Source: Tritrichomonas musculus (Eukaryota > Parabasalia > Tritrichomonadida > Tritrichomonadidae). From it: a DNA stretch of 64,000 nucleotides. The notes beneath the pieces are model-generated. The model did not search any database and was not told the DNA's origin. It saw only the letters and a program-made list of their open reading frames with translations. The translations under genes and the position numbers were made by a program. The stretch spans positions 1,302,001 to 1,366,000 of the forward strand of contig JAPFFF010000004.1 of assembly GCA_039105265.1 (NCBI GenBank), written 5' to 3'. How positions within the stretch are numbered: position 1 is the stretch's first letter; each line of letters begins with the position of its first letter. Of the stretch, positions 1 to 11,100 are shown piece by piece.

Positions 1-105
1 AATTCAAATATTTTACATATTATATTTTAAATATATAAATATTAAAATATTATATAAGAGAATTAGAGAGAGACGACCTTTATATTTCTATTGATTTTTA
101 TTTCG

Positions 106-1420
106 ATGGATTTGTTCTACCAAACATTCTTCTCTGAAGATCAAAAATGGATAATCCACCTAAGAGTTACAGAAAAAATGTGCTATAGGCAAATACAGAC
201 TTCATGGAGACTTGCTCATTTAAATGATGAAGATGAGAAATTGACGTCCGAAGCTCTAATGACTTGCCTTAAACGATCTGCCTTATGTTACACTATCTTT
301 CCAAGCCAGATATAGAAATTTTGAAAGAGTTTATTTCTGATAAATGCTCAAATGACGAGCCAGTTGATGCTAAAGAACTGCTCGAAGAAGCCTTAATAAT
401 TAGGAAAGAGCACCAAGCTAAAGCCATACAGTTTCTAAACAAGATTAAATGTCCAAATATTGCCGAGTTGCTCCAATCTCAAGAATTCGAAAGACCAACA
501 AGGTCATGGATAAACGAAATCTGGAGATGCTCGAATCGAAAATTAGCTCGGCGAGAATCGTCGATTACGACCGATACTTCGCTTGCACACCAGAGATAAT
601 TACACTTTTTTTCTCTTCTTTAGAAAAATGCATTAGAGAAATCCCACCTCCTCTAGTATTCGGAGCTGATGAGCTCATCCTTGAACCGACGTTAAAAAAA
701 AATTTATTGTTCCTGAAAATATATCTGAATTTATTTCAAGAGACGTGCCTAATCAAATCCCTCATATATCTGTTATGTTTTCGCATAATATTACAGGGCA
801 AAGAATTCCACCTTTTGTAATCCTTCCAAATATTCAAAAATGTCCAAACAAAATTCAAAGGCCAATTAGTTTTGGCCAAATATGGTGCTTTTCAACACAA
901 AGTGGATGGCAAAACCGTAATTCATTTCTATTATGGACTATTAATTTTATTAATTGGGTTTCAGCTTTTCAACCTTACACTTGATCAATCAATTCAAAAA
1001 TCAAAAGCAATTTCATTACTAGATGGCCATACATCACGCGAAAATCCTATTGCTATATATATTTTACATTTACATAATATTGATACATTGGTTTTGCATG
1101 CACACACCACTCATCTATTACAGATGTTTGATGTTGTGCTAGCAAAACCGTTTAAAAAGTTATTTAGTGAAAAATTTATCAAATTATTTTCTCAAAAAGA
1201 TTTAACAAAAGAAACAATGGCAGCAGCAATCCGTGAAACAGCTATCGATTCATTAATCAAATCCAGGAGCGAAGTATGCTCTGTTCAGAATTGTGAATCT
1301 GCCGCAGATAAAACAGGTATTTATCCATTAAATTTAGAAAAAGTCTTAAGTAACCCTTTTATTCATTCGCTAACAGATGAAGAAAAACTAACTATTCAAA
1401 ACAGAAGACGTAGAAATTAA
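106..1420 (+). pseudogene. Broken pogo-type DDE transposase (CENP-B-like)
   Basis: Fragments in all three forward frames read in order as a pogo/DDE_1 transposase, a cut-and-paste enzyme. A helix-turn-helix part comes first (around 340-560; ERPTRSWINEI and a following L-S-x-R segment resemble the CENP-B-type DNA-binding domain). Next comes the first catalytic block FGADE near 658. From 1000 to 1150 lie LLDGHTS and THLLQMFD. Thirty-five residues separate the two Asp of the last blocks, which fits a DD35D arrangement. At least three frame changes separate the pieces, so no full-length product is made. The only long clean stretch is 872-1420. A TTG codon at 91 could extend the first piece, but the first ATG is at 106. 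Terminal inverted repeats were not identified. The family call is strong from the DGH...THLLQ...D pattern; the exact subfamily is not determined. Confidence 0.75.
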
Positions 1421-1686
1421 ATATACATCTTCAAATAATATTTTTAAGGGTGTACTTGGCAATTCTGAGGAAATAATTCAATGTGCTTTCTCAAAAAAAA
1501 AAAAAAAAAAAAAAAAAAATAATTAATTATCCATCATTTTCTAAGTAAAAAGGAGCTTACTATATATGAAACATAACAATATTAATTTAAATTTGAAAAT
1601 AATTAAGAAGATATAGATTTTTCATTCAAAATAATAAAAGTATACGTTATTATAAACTTTTTGAATAAATCAAAAATTATTAAAAA
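1421..1686. other. AT-rich spacer with a poly(A) run
   Basis: No coding frame is visible. A homopolymer of about 25 A lies near 1493-1519, shortly after the transposase remnant. It could be a slippage tract; nothing else links it to a retroposed tail. Confidence 0.6.
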
Positions 1687-1851
1687 ATGGAGCCAGAAAT
1701 TAATAGAATCATGATGTTGATTCTTATGAATCCTCAAATAAAGAATGATTTCATTTATTGCCTAAATCAATATGTACTTTATGGAAATAAAGGCAGCAAT
1801 TTATCAATGGAATACAAAATTAAAACAGAAATAGCTCTATATCAATTACTA

Positions 1852-1859
1852 GAAAAAAC
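1852..1859. repeat. Target-site duplication, left copy (GAAAAAAC)
   Basis: These eight bases directly before the left inverted end are repeated exactly at 3222-3229 after the right end. They preserve the reading frame of the interrupted gene. Confidence 0.8.
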
Positions 1860-3221
1860 AGAGGTGCGGACACCTACTTTACATTTTTAACGTTTATAAA
1901 AATATGTATATCTTTTTATGTATTAATAATTACTAAATAACATTTTGATATTATATTATAGTGCACTTATTTTATATATTTATTATTTAAATGTTTTAAA
2001 ATATCAATTATATAAGTTATAATAACACAAACAAGTATCCTATGAAAATAACCTAATCCAGCCACCTGATGGATGGATTGAAATTATAATGATTAATTAT
2101 TATATATATTGGAAATTAATGATTAATTATGCATTTTGTTATTTTATAAATATTTCATATTTTGTTAAAAAGTTCATTTTAATGAATTTTTACATATTTT
2201 TTTGAAATATCTAAATAAATAAAGAATTTATTTAGATTAAATTTACTTTTAAATATTATACATTTAATTTAATAAAGATATGCTAAATTTAGTTTAATTT
2301 GATTCAGGGGGCTGAGCTGCAAAGATCAATTTTAAAATCATAAACATTAATAACGATTTTTTTTCAATAAAATATTTTTATTAAAATATTAAGCAAATAT
2401 CTTTTTATATTTATATGTATATCATAGATTATATAACTTTTATTAATATTATATATACTATAAAATATTAAAAATAAATATAAACAATTAATAAACTTTA
2501 TATAACTGTATATTCTAAATATTGGACAATTATAATTTCAAAGCGCTTTTCATAAAATGTTAATTTGAGAGAAATGGAATAAAAAAATTTCTTTATATAT
2601 TTTGAAGTTTAATTAAAATTTAAATCAAATGTAGAAAGTTTTTTTTCATTAATTTTGAATAAAAAAATTTTCGAGAATAAAATTGAGAATATAGTTATAA
2701 TAATTGAGAGTCGTTACATTTAAATTCATATCTTAATATGTAATTTATTATTTTATTATATTATAATAATTATGTGATATAAATAAAATATATAACAATT
2801 ATATATTAATAATATAATTTTAAAATTCTTTTTTTTATTAAATTTGGCCCATTTTCATTTTCTCTATTTTTTTTGGGCCAATTTAAGTGGAAACTATATC
2901 ATACATTAATAATTAAATAATAACAAACGAGACACATTTTTTTAAATAGTATAAAAATGATTTTTATCATGTTTTTATTACTTTTTTTCTTCTAAATAAT
3001 AGATTTTTCTATCAATTGCATAATTTCTATAGTTTACATATTTTTATATTTTTTTCAGTGGTTTATATTTTTCTACCTCAGAAAAAAAATCATATATCAC
3101 CACAAGTCGGCCCCGTGGACGAAAATAAAAAATAATTATATCATTATAATGCTCATAAAAAATAATTAATATATGCAAATTTTGGTGCGAATCTAAATCA
3201 CTTCACCCTGTCCGCACCTCT
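1860..3221. mobile_element. Non-autonomous hAT-like element (MITE)
   Basis: The two ends are perfect 13-bp inverted repeats, AGAGGTGCGGACA at 1860-1872 and its complement at 3209-3221. They are flanked by the same 8 bp, GAAAAAAC, at 1852-1859 and 3222-3229 (9 bp if one terminal base is assigned differently). An 8-bp duplication and an (C)AGAGGTG-type end are typical of hAT transposons. The 1362-bp interior is extremely AT-rich and has no coding frame, so it depended on a transposase supplied elsewhere. A short GGCCCA/TGGGCC hairpin lies near 2845-2881. Because the target duplication is exact, the insertion is fairly young relative to the gene it interrupts. Confidence 0.85.
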
Positions 3222-3229
3222 GAAAAAAC
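3222..3229. repeat. Target-site duplication, right copy (GAAAAAAC)
   Basis: This is an exact copy of 1852-1859, directly after the right inverted end of the hAT-like element. Confidence 0.8.
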
Positions 3230-4328
3230 AAAACAATGTTTAATTGATGAATCTCTTTTTGGCATTTTATTTAATCAAACAAAAAAATCTTTATAAAAAG
3301 AATATGTTTTTCAGAAATTAAAAGAAGCTAAAACCAAGCTAAAACTAATAAAATTATCAATAGATAAAATACTAAAAGATAATTTAGATTCATATAAATC
3401 TAAATTGATTATACCAAATTCATCAAATATTGTTGATTATTGTGACAAAATTATTCAATTTAACGATCCTTTTTTGCAAAATGTTAATAAAAAAACGCTT
3501 ATATTTCAAAAAAGACAAATTATTGCTGAAATTGACGAAATGCTTAATAATGAAACTGAAAAACAAACTAATTATAAAATACAAAATGATATTTCTTTTT
3601 GTATTTCTTTATTGAGCGAAGGGTTGAATTTTTGTTCTATTGAACGTTTTCTTGCAAAGAATAATATTAGTATTTTAAGTGAATCAAAATTTTTTTATAT
3701 ACTAAACGGACTTAATCAAATTATAATTGATTATTCAAAACAAATATGTGAGGAAAATTTTATAAGTATTAAAAATAATATGATTTTATCATTTGATTCA
3801 TCATGGGCCCATAAACGACGTTCTTTTCAATGTTTTAGTGCGTTAAATGATGCAATAAGTGGTAAAATAATAGATTAGAATACTATTGAATCAAAAGAAA
3901 AATCTCAACAAAGTCTGGAAATCGATGTTTTAACGAGTATGTTAGATAAATATTATGATCCACGCGTAATTGGACACATCCAAGATGGCGACGTCAACAC
4001 GATAAGTCTTATAAAAAAATTAGATAAGGAAATAACAATATATTTAGATCCAAATCATACTAAAGGAAAATTTAATAGGATATTAGAAAAGTTTAATGAA
4101 AAAGGCGATAAATGTTTTAATCCAATAAAACAAAAATTAACAAATTTTTTAACTTTACTTTTATATAACAAAATTTTAACAATTTCTCAGAAAAAGTTTC
4201 AATGGCAAAATGTTTTGAACCATTTTATTGGAATTCAGAAATATTGTTTGCATTCATATGCAGATATTTCTTTATGCCCAGAATATAATTATAGCGAAAA
4301 TGGAAGTGAAGATAATGGTAATCAAATA

Positions 4329-5391
4329 TCAGATAATTATTCTTTTATATTCTATGCATAAATTTTTTAATTGAGATAATTTCTTCCACTCTTTTTCTGA
4401 AGGCGATTTTAAATCATTTAATAAACAAAATTCCAAAATCTTTTCTTTTGTATTTATAAAAACGAGAACCGTCTCACAAAAAGATGTCCATCTTGTAATG
4501 ATGTACGATGGCACTTTTTTTATGTTTTCCTTATCTGTAAAAATTGTATATTTAGATGATCTTGAGAGTGATTCTAAAAGAGTAAAAAATGGTTTTAATG
4601 TTTCCATACAATTTGACACAAATTCTTTGAATATTAGATTCAGTAAGTGACAAACACATGGTATTCGCCATACGTGTAATTCTTTGGCTGCTGTATTCAT
4701 AACTGGACAATTATCTGTAGTGCAAGAAATTAAACTATTTACATTTAAATCATATTTTTCTAAAGAGGTTGTCACTTTTGCTGCTATATTAATCGCATTT
4801 TCGGTATTTAATTCAATTAGATCTAAAAAATAATCATGTGCTTTGAAATCGATTATAGATCTTATAGTTATTCCTAAGTATGGAATTCCACTTTTTGATG
4901 TCCATCCATCAAAAGTGATGCTGTTGGATGAAGAGTATAAAAGTGTTGATTTTATTTCACTAATTGTTGCATCAGATATTTTTTCTAATATTTTGGTTAT
5001 TTTTTTCCTATCTGGTAATTGAGAGGATAATTCATTTAAATATTTATCTTCAATATATTGAAAAGTTTGTGTTCTGAATAAAATGAATAAAACAATATTT
5101 CTGGTTATTATTTTTTCTTGTTCTTTTGAAAATGTTTTTTTTTTTTTTTTTTAAATTAGTCATTTTGCCTTCATTTTCATTATCACTATCATCATCGTTA
5201 TCTCCATTTCCATCATCAAAATTTGGAATATGTACAAATATATGCCTTCTAATATTTTTAAATGAATTTGAAATTTTGAGCCATGATTTACAAAGAGAAC
5301 AATAAAAAATTTCTTTTGATATTTTTTGGTCTACCACTGGAACAAAAATCATTGCTGCTTTCTTGGCAATTACCCAATAATTTACATCCAT
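4329..5391 (-). pseudogene. Broken hAT transposase with BED-type zinc finger
   Basis: Read on the minus strand, an N-terminal finger FYCSLCK...NIRRHIFVHI (CxxC then HxxxH spacing, around 5235-5310) is followed by an acidic linker. A different frame (about 5080-4775, then 4775-4329) encodes FDGWTSKSGIPYLGI, then CTTDNCPVM and IPCVCHLLNLIF. These are the first and second Asp regions and the insertion-domain start of hAT transposases. One frame change near 5080 lies next to a T/A homopolymer and separates finger and catalytic parts. The protein ends early at 4329, before the usual C-terminal hATC dimerisation region, so the copy is both shifted and truncated. Its tail overlaps the tail of the plus-strand transposase-like gene. 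It is a plausible relative of whatever mobilised the 1860-3221 element, but I cannot match ends to enzyme. Confidence 0.75.
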
Positions 5392-5681
5392 TAATCAGTT
5401 CAGTTGGGTCAAAATTGGATTTTTCAAAATGAGATGCATATTTACCATTCATATTATAAAAAATGAAGTGATTCGATAATAATTTTTAGTAAAATTTTTG
5501 TGAAGTTCTATTGACTTTTCAATTTTAGTCAATTCACAAATTTTCAAATGTCAAAATTTTTAGTTTGATTAAAATTTGTTTTGACAATAAAGTTTGATCA
5601 ATAAAAATTTATTAATCTATCAAATATATTTTCTGAAAAAAAAGTCACTTTTGATCACATCATTTCTTTCTTTAATTGTTG

Positions 5682-6503
5682 ATGCAATTACCTTACAAAA
5701 TTGATTTCAAATCTGAAAGAAATGATATGATTGAAAGCAATTTGCTTAATACAAATGATAATAATACCGTTTATTATGATTTTAATTATAATATCTATAA
5801 AAATCTTCAGCAATATGGAGAAAAGATGCGTTATATCTACACATATCATGAAATAGCAAAGGATGATATAATCAAACTCAATTATACATTCGAAGAAGAT
5901 ACTAAAAATGGTATTACTGATGATCCAAGAAATACATTAAAAGCAATTTTATTTTTAATTAATAACAATCCAGATATTCAAATCAATGAAGCAATTTCAA
6001 AAATAATTGTTGACTTTTTCCAGGATGATATATATGTAGATGATTGTATAGACTATGTTTTCAATTATTTGGTTAAAAATCCTGAAAAAATCTCTAATCA
6101 GATAAGAGACTCAATAATAAAAAATACAATGAATAAGTTATATGAAATGGATCCCAAAATTGTTAAATTTTGGATTAAATTGTTAAATACCTGTAACTTC
6201 CCAATCTCAAATGGTTTCTTTGATTTCTTCTTTGCACAATTTGATAAACTAGTATTTAAACAAAAAAAATGTTTTATTGATTTGTTTTCTACATTACTGT
6301 TGCATGATATTCAAATTAACATCCAAATTTTTTGCAATTTACCGACATTAGAATTATTTTTGATTGAGAATTTTGATATCAAAGCAACACAAATTTTATT
6401 TATCATATCAAAATTAGATTCTTTAAATGTAAAATTTTCTGATGATTTCATTTGCCAAATCACTGATAAGGTAATTACATCTATTGAAATTGATTTTGAT
6501 TAA
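5682..6503 (+). CDS. Hypothetical protein, alpha-helical, 273 residues
   Basis: This is an intact frame from ATG at 5682 (an upstream TTG at 5676 is in frame but unlikely to initiate). I do not recognise the family. The first 90 residues are polar and Asn/Asp-rich. From about residue 95 on, regular amphipathic helices (LKAILFLINNN, ISKIIVDFF, IDYVFNYLVKN, VKFWIKLLNTC) suggest an ARM/HEAT-like helical repeat. There is no signal peptide or membrane segment. It stands alone between the transposon graveyard and the Polinton, which inserted about 280 bp after its stop. The amino-acid and base composition look like the host genes further right. No function is assigned. Confidence 0.6.
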   Translation: MQLPYKIDFKSERNDMIESNLLNTNDNNTVYYDFNYNIYKNLQQYGEKMRYIYTYHEIAKDDIIKLNYTFEEDTKNGITDDPRNTLKAILFLINNNPDIQINEAISKIIVDFFQDDIYVDDCIDYVFNYLVKNPEKISNQIRDSIIKNTMNKLYEMDPKIVKFWIKLLNTCNFPISNGFFDFFFAQFDKLVFKQKKCFIDLFSTLLLHDIQINIQIFCNLPTLELFLIENFDIKATQILFIISKLDSLNVKFSDDFICQITDKVITSIEIDFD

Positions 6504-6786
6504 AAAAGAAAAGCAAAAATTCAAGATTGAAATAAATATTTACGGATATCTATCATTCTTCTTTGCAAATTTTTCAATATTGAAAAAACTCATAAAAAAT
6601 AAGATTCAATAGTTGTTTTTGGGTAAAATATTAGGTCGTTAGTGAACATATTTCACAAATAAAAATAGGTGATCAATTTTCTAAGATTGTATAATTTTAT
6701 TGAAAAAATAGGAATATTTAAGACTTATAATACAAATAAATGATATTTAAATAGTTGAATTTATATATACAAAAATAGAAACCAAA
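6504..6786. other. Spacer up to the Polinton insertion point
   Basis: AT-rich sequence with no gene. Its last five bases, CCAAA at 6782-6786, are the left target duplication of the Polinton. Confidence 0.6.
6782..6786. repeat. Polinton target-site duplication, left (CCAAA)
   Basis: Five bases directly before AGTAGTTATAC, matching 29655-29659. A 6-bp reading, CCAAAA, is also possible because the next base is A on both sides. Confidence 0.8.
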
Positions 6787-7380
6787 AGTAGTTATACATA
6801 GTGAAGGGGGGATAGATAACTAGTATAAGCAAATGGGGCTCTCTGGCTTTGAAAGCTTCCTGAAGAGACGATAATTTGAGGTACTTTGGAGATGTTTTAT
6901 ATTATAGCTCCCTCGCTTTGAAAAGCTCCCTCGCTATAATAAACCATATCTCCAAACAGCCCCCAAGCAACCCCCACCCAGCCACCCTACACGGAGAGCC
7001 CCATTTGCTTATACTAGTTATCTATCCCCCCTTCACTATGTATAACTACTTAATACCAACCCATCTAGCATACTCCTACAGCAATCATCTCATGCAATCA
7101 TCTCAAGCAATCATCTCAAGCAACCCATCACACACATCCACTCAAGCAACCCATCTCATGCAATCATCTCAAGCAACCCATCTCATACATCCACTCAAGC
7201 AATCATCTCACACAAATCATCTCAAGTAATCATCTCCCATATCTTGTATCGCAACCCATCTCATGCAACCTCCTACAGCAACTCATGCAATCATCTCCCA
7301 TATCTCATCACATACATCTACTCATGCAACCACTTCATGTACACCCGATACCTACTCAAAAATAAATCTTTAATTGAATC
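6787..7380. repeat. Polinton left terminal inverted repeat
   Basis: It matches the complement of 29079-29654. It has two parts. The outer 264-bp module (6787-7050) is itself bounded by perfect 57-bp inverted arms, 6787-6843 and 6994-7050. The inner part (about 7070-7340) is a degenerate array of short units such as CAATCATCTCATG and CAACCCATCTCAAG. The match stops at GAATC, 7380, just before the first gene's stop codon region. The 18-bp length difference from the right copy lies in the short-unit array. Confidence 0.92.
7065..7345. repeat. Subterminal tandem short-unit array, left
   Basis: Imperfect tandem units of about 13 bp, mainly CAATCATCTCATG, CAACCCATCTCAAG and CACACATCCACTC, alternate without strict order. 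The sequence stays open in several frames and so gives misleading frames rich in Ser, His and Gln. No gene is called here. Possible roles are binding sites for the integrase or the replication machinery. Confidence 0.8.
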
Positions 7381-7385
7381 CAAGC

Positions 7386-8132
7386 TTAATGATTCGTTGG
7401 CGTGTCAATATTAGTTGTCCCTGCAGGTTTAATTTTAATGTTGACAAATAATGGAGACTTTAATATGACAGGTTGGTACATGAAATCTACTAGCCTCATT
7501 TCGATGTGTTTTAGTGAATCGGTAAATGTTTTAATTTTGATTGGTTTAGATGAATCGTAATCAATTATAATAGGTGCCTGTGGTTCTATAACAGTATCAA
7601 CTGTTGCAATCACAGATGGTGTATATTCATGTTCTCCTATAATACTATGTACAGCTTGACCTTGTAGTGATACGAGATATAATCTATTGGCATAATCCAA
7701 TATTGGCAAATCAGGTACAACTGTCTCATTGTTGGCAGGTATAACAACTTCATTCTTTACACTATATAATCCTGTTATCAGTTTAGCTCTATGAGAACCT
7801 CTAATGAACGATACTTTATGCTGACTCGATAAACTCATTGTCCTACCATCAATATTTTTGAACACAATTATGTTTTGACAACTATTCAAGTATTTAACCA
7901 ATCCAAGCATTGAGTAATAATATGTGTCTTTAAATTCTATCATCAGCGAACGTTCATTATTTCCGTCCTCATATGAAAACATCAAATAGTCATCCTTAGT
8001 TACTATCAATATATTCCCCTTTGTATTGATTGAGGAAACATAATACTTCACATAATCACATTTCCAAGGTATGTCTACATTTAGCTTCACCAGACTATAA
8101 TCTGTTGCATTACTATTAACTGAACACAACAT
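7386..8132 (-). CDS. Polinton structural protein candidate, 248 residues
   Basis: The ATG at 8132 is the only internal Met in this frame. The open frame continues upstream to 8435, but that part overlaps the convincing start of the plus-strand gene and is rejected as shadow. The protein is beta-rich with alternating hydrophobics and no membrane segment. Near the C-terminus, IEMRLVDFMYQPVILKS followed by LFVNIKIKP resembles the strand-turn-strand ending of minor capsid or fibre-type proteins in Polinton-like viruses, and a similar ending is seen in the 319-residue protein at the other end of the element. The gene stops six bases inside the terminal repeat boundary. It starts 16 bp from the divergent fibre-like gene, so the two probably share a promoter. 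The role as a minor virion protein is inferred. Confidence 0.6.
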   Translation of the reverse strand: MLCSVNSNATDYSLVKLNVDIPWKCDYVKYYVSSINTKGNILIVTKDDYLMFSYEDGNNERSLMIEFKDTYYYSMLGLVKYLNSCQNIIVFKNIDGRTMSLSSQHKVSFIRGSHRAKLITGLYSVKNEVVIPANNETVVPDLPILDYANRLYLVSLQGQAVHSIIGEHEYTPSVIATVDTVIEPQAPIIIDYDSSKPIKIKTFTDSLKHIEMRLVDFMYQPVILKSPLFVNIKIKPAGTTNIDTPTNH

Positions 8133-8151
8133 TTTACTATCTGTTAAAATG
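8130..8151. promoter_or_regulatory. Palindromic divergent start region
   Basis: The 22 bp containing both start codons reads CATTTTA...TAAAATG, so each divergent gene sees the same TAAAATG context. Only 16 bp separate the two ATGs, which leaves no room for separate 5' untranslated regions if transcription starts between them. Confidence 0.5.
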
Positions 8152-11100
8152 TCTATTGTACCATATGCTTTTCGTTGTAATGAAGCAACCAAGTTAAAGG
8201 ATAAAGGTTTGTCGATAGAAGTAGCTGAAGATGATGAAGGTAACGAACAATTCAGTTTCACACGAGAGGATGGTGAACCAGTCGCATTCAATAATATATA
8301 TAGCAAAGCTGAAGTTGACCAAATGGCATTAGGAAAGGACTTTAAAATTGATTCATTTAAAGATTTAACTATTACTGGTGGGCAAAGCTTACCTGTCTTC
8401 GCTGATGGTGCTACAAATACACAATATTGTACCACTTATAATAAACTGATGGAATTATTGAGAACCAATTTTAATAATCTAACCAAATATATACATGACC
8501 TAAATATAGATGGGGTCGATTTGAGTGATTTGGCGAACACAGATATATCATTGAGTCAAATGAATTATATCGATAACAACAACATAATTCAACCACACAA
8601 TCCGTCAAGTATAAATGATGTCATCAAAACATACAACTCATCCAATACTTCGATTCAATCATTATTATCTAACATGAATGAGTTTGTGAAGAAATCCGGA
8701 TTTGAGAATACAGATATATATCCTAATGGTCAACTGAATTTATTTGGCTCCTCATTATCAAATAATCTCAATGCAACAAATAATATCAAAACATATGCCA
8801 ATCTATTCACCAGTCTCAATACCAATAATGCAAACCTATTACAAATATTGAATGGTCTTCAAAATGATATATCAACTGCTTCCAATAGTGATATAACAAA
8901 TCTCTTGAATACACTTGAGAATATGGAGTACCTCGTTGTCCTAAAAATAAATGATAGATATGAGATACGCAAAGTGAAGTGTCAAAAAGCTCCATCAGGT
9001 GATGACCTCCCAGTCGAGCCAACCAAATATGATGTCATCGTGAACCCAGATGATAATAAGGAGTATGATATCGAAGATGTGGATACACTGATTGAAAACA
9101 AGTCACCTATCAGTCACGATAACATGGATAAAGTTATCAATGTAGTGGTCAAGACATCAAGTTTTATGCTACTTCTATTGAAAAGTACATTCTCTATAAC
9201 TGGTAAGCTATTATCATACACACTCTCAGGGGTATCATCTATGAGTAAGGTAACATACAATACAGCCACATCATTGATGGAATCATTATATTTTAATTCA
9301 GGATACATCTGGCATTATACAATAGATACATCTGGTAAACTGGTTCGCTACCTAATCACATTTAAGGATAGGGTTGTTGATGCACTACCAACAATTGATT
9401 CATCTACAGTACATAAAGTATTTGATAACTTTGGTAGTTTCATTAAATGGCTCCAAGAACCTGATAATTTTCTAATATGTGCAGGCACGTTTCAATTGAC
9501 ATTATTACTGATTATATATGGAATCAAAATAATATTCAATGAGGAGAAGACCTATAAGAAGCTTAGTCCCATGGAGCATAAATTGAAATTTGAAGAGATG
9601 AAGAGAGAGCATGCAGCTATAGCAGCTCGCCTCAAGAAGAAAGCTAAACCAACACCCCTTAGTGATGAGATTGATATACTAACGGATGATAACCCATTAT
9701 TGGATGTAGCATCAGTATTTGTTGATACGATTGATTTGGTGAATAATTTATGTGAGGCTCATAATTATGTCATGGATAGATTGGATGAGATACCCGCAGG
9801 CGATTCAAATTTTGCCAGTGAGGCAGGTATCGATGAATTCATAATTACAAACAAGGATGTATCTTCATTAACAAATACCATTAATAATATCGAATGTAAC
9901 CTATTAGTTATTAATGTTCCTGATGAACAAAAACAAGCCTTCCTCAGCTACAATAGACCAATTTTCAAAATTGTGTTACGAAAGAATGTTATATATGATA
10001 GCAAAGGCAGATATATTAAAGAGTTCTATATTGTATCCAAAAATAATAAGATACTGTGTCCAGTAATCAAATTTGATTCGTATCAAAATTTCTGTATTAT
10101 CAATGATAGTTCTTTAATCGCAACAAGATCCATTGGACCTGCTGACCAAAATGACCTCGATGGTAAGTTTTATATAGCATTTGATAAAAAGTTACCATTT
10201 CATCCATATAAGCTATTCCTCAATGGAGAGTTATCAATTATGAATGAATACACACCAACTCTATTGAAAACGGATAAGCCTATTAAATGTAAAACCATAA
10301 TTGCTGATAATGCGTTGAAGCTTCATAAAAGTGATGTCCACTACTTCTATAAGCCATCCATTATTCAGGATTACATTATACAGGATGAGGATTACTACAA
10401 AATTATATTTGAGGTGCCTGATGATTATACTATACCAGACCAACTCGAATTCAAGTTTACAGAACATTGTTTTGGTAACCATTGGTCATTGAAATGGTGT
10501 GCTGATGAGACCCATTCCAATAAAGGCTATTGGACAGGTAATAATATCCAAGGTAGACTCAATTCTAAAGTTATCACCAAATGGAATCTTCGACCCAGTA
10601 AGAAAACTAACGATTGCTACGGTTGCTGGATAACTATTAAGCAAACAGATTTGCACGAGTCGATAATTACAAATGAAGGGAATGGTTTGATGCATTCGCT
10701 ATTGAAAAACTATAAACATGTATTCAAAATTCAAATGAATGATGGTACTATTAGAGATGGTAGTGAATGGAATATGACATATGCTTACGAGAACCATTTA
10801 ACAGATGGTCTATCGAACTCGTTACATCCAGGGTATTATGGTACCATCATTTTATATTTATCAATGGATAACATCGAGGGAATTCGAACCGACCTGATTG
10901 ATAAGATATATTTGGATATATATTTGGGGGATTCGATTACTGGCACTAGGTTATCATTCAAACCAGATGGGTTCCATGCTCAAAAGAATGGCAAGGTATA
11001 TGTTGATGTCATCCCTGTCCTCGATACGATTGAGAAGATTAGCTATGAATATTCTACTACTAAAATTAATACAGATACCAAAAATATTGAACTATATTTG

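Larger units (their letters stand above)
1687..4361 (+). pseudogene. Transposase-like gene (Mutator/Kolobok-like) split by a hAT-like insert
   Basis: A reading frame opens with ATG at 1687, runs into a 1.36-kb insert at 1860, and resumes in frame after it (Glu-Lys-Thr is encoded on both sides by the target duplication). Downstream it continues as KQCLIDESLFGILF and then as a long frame to 4361. In-frame stops occur at 3294-3296 (TAA) and 3876-3878 (TAG), so the gene is dead even without the insert. The block FDSSWAHKRRSF, followed by SGKIID and later HIQDGD and DPNH, resembles the catalytic domain of Mutator-like/Kolobok-class transposases, with D at FDSSW and at QDGD. This assignment rests on pattern only. 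The 3' end overlaps a minus-strand hAT transposase remnant, so the original C-terminus may be lost. It could instead be an uncharacterised protist repeat family. Confidence 0.5.

Noticed and set aside
1493-1519. Poly(A) run as evidence of a retroposed gene
   Set aside because: The preceding gene is a DNA transposase with no matching target duplication found; similar A/T runs occur throughout the window.
6876-7229. Open frame in the left Polinton terminal repeat
   Set aside because: It is translation of short tandem units and the foldback module; the same frame appears in inverted form at the right end.
7065-7345. CRISPR-like array
   Set aside because: Units are contiguous degenerate tandem repeats without unique spacers, in a eukaryotic element terminus.
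8133-8435. Upstream extension of the 248-residue minus-strand gene
   Set aside because: It lacks an ATG and lies over the well-formed start of the plus-strand fibre-like gene, whose reading here is the more protein-like.
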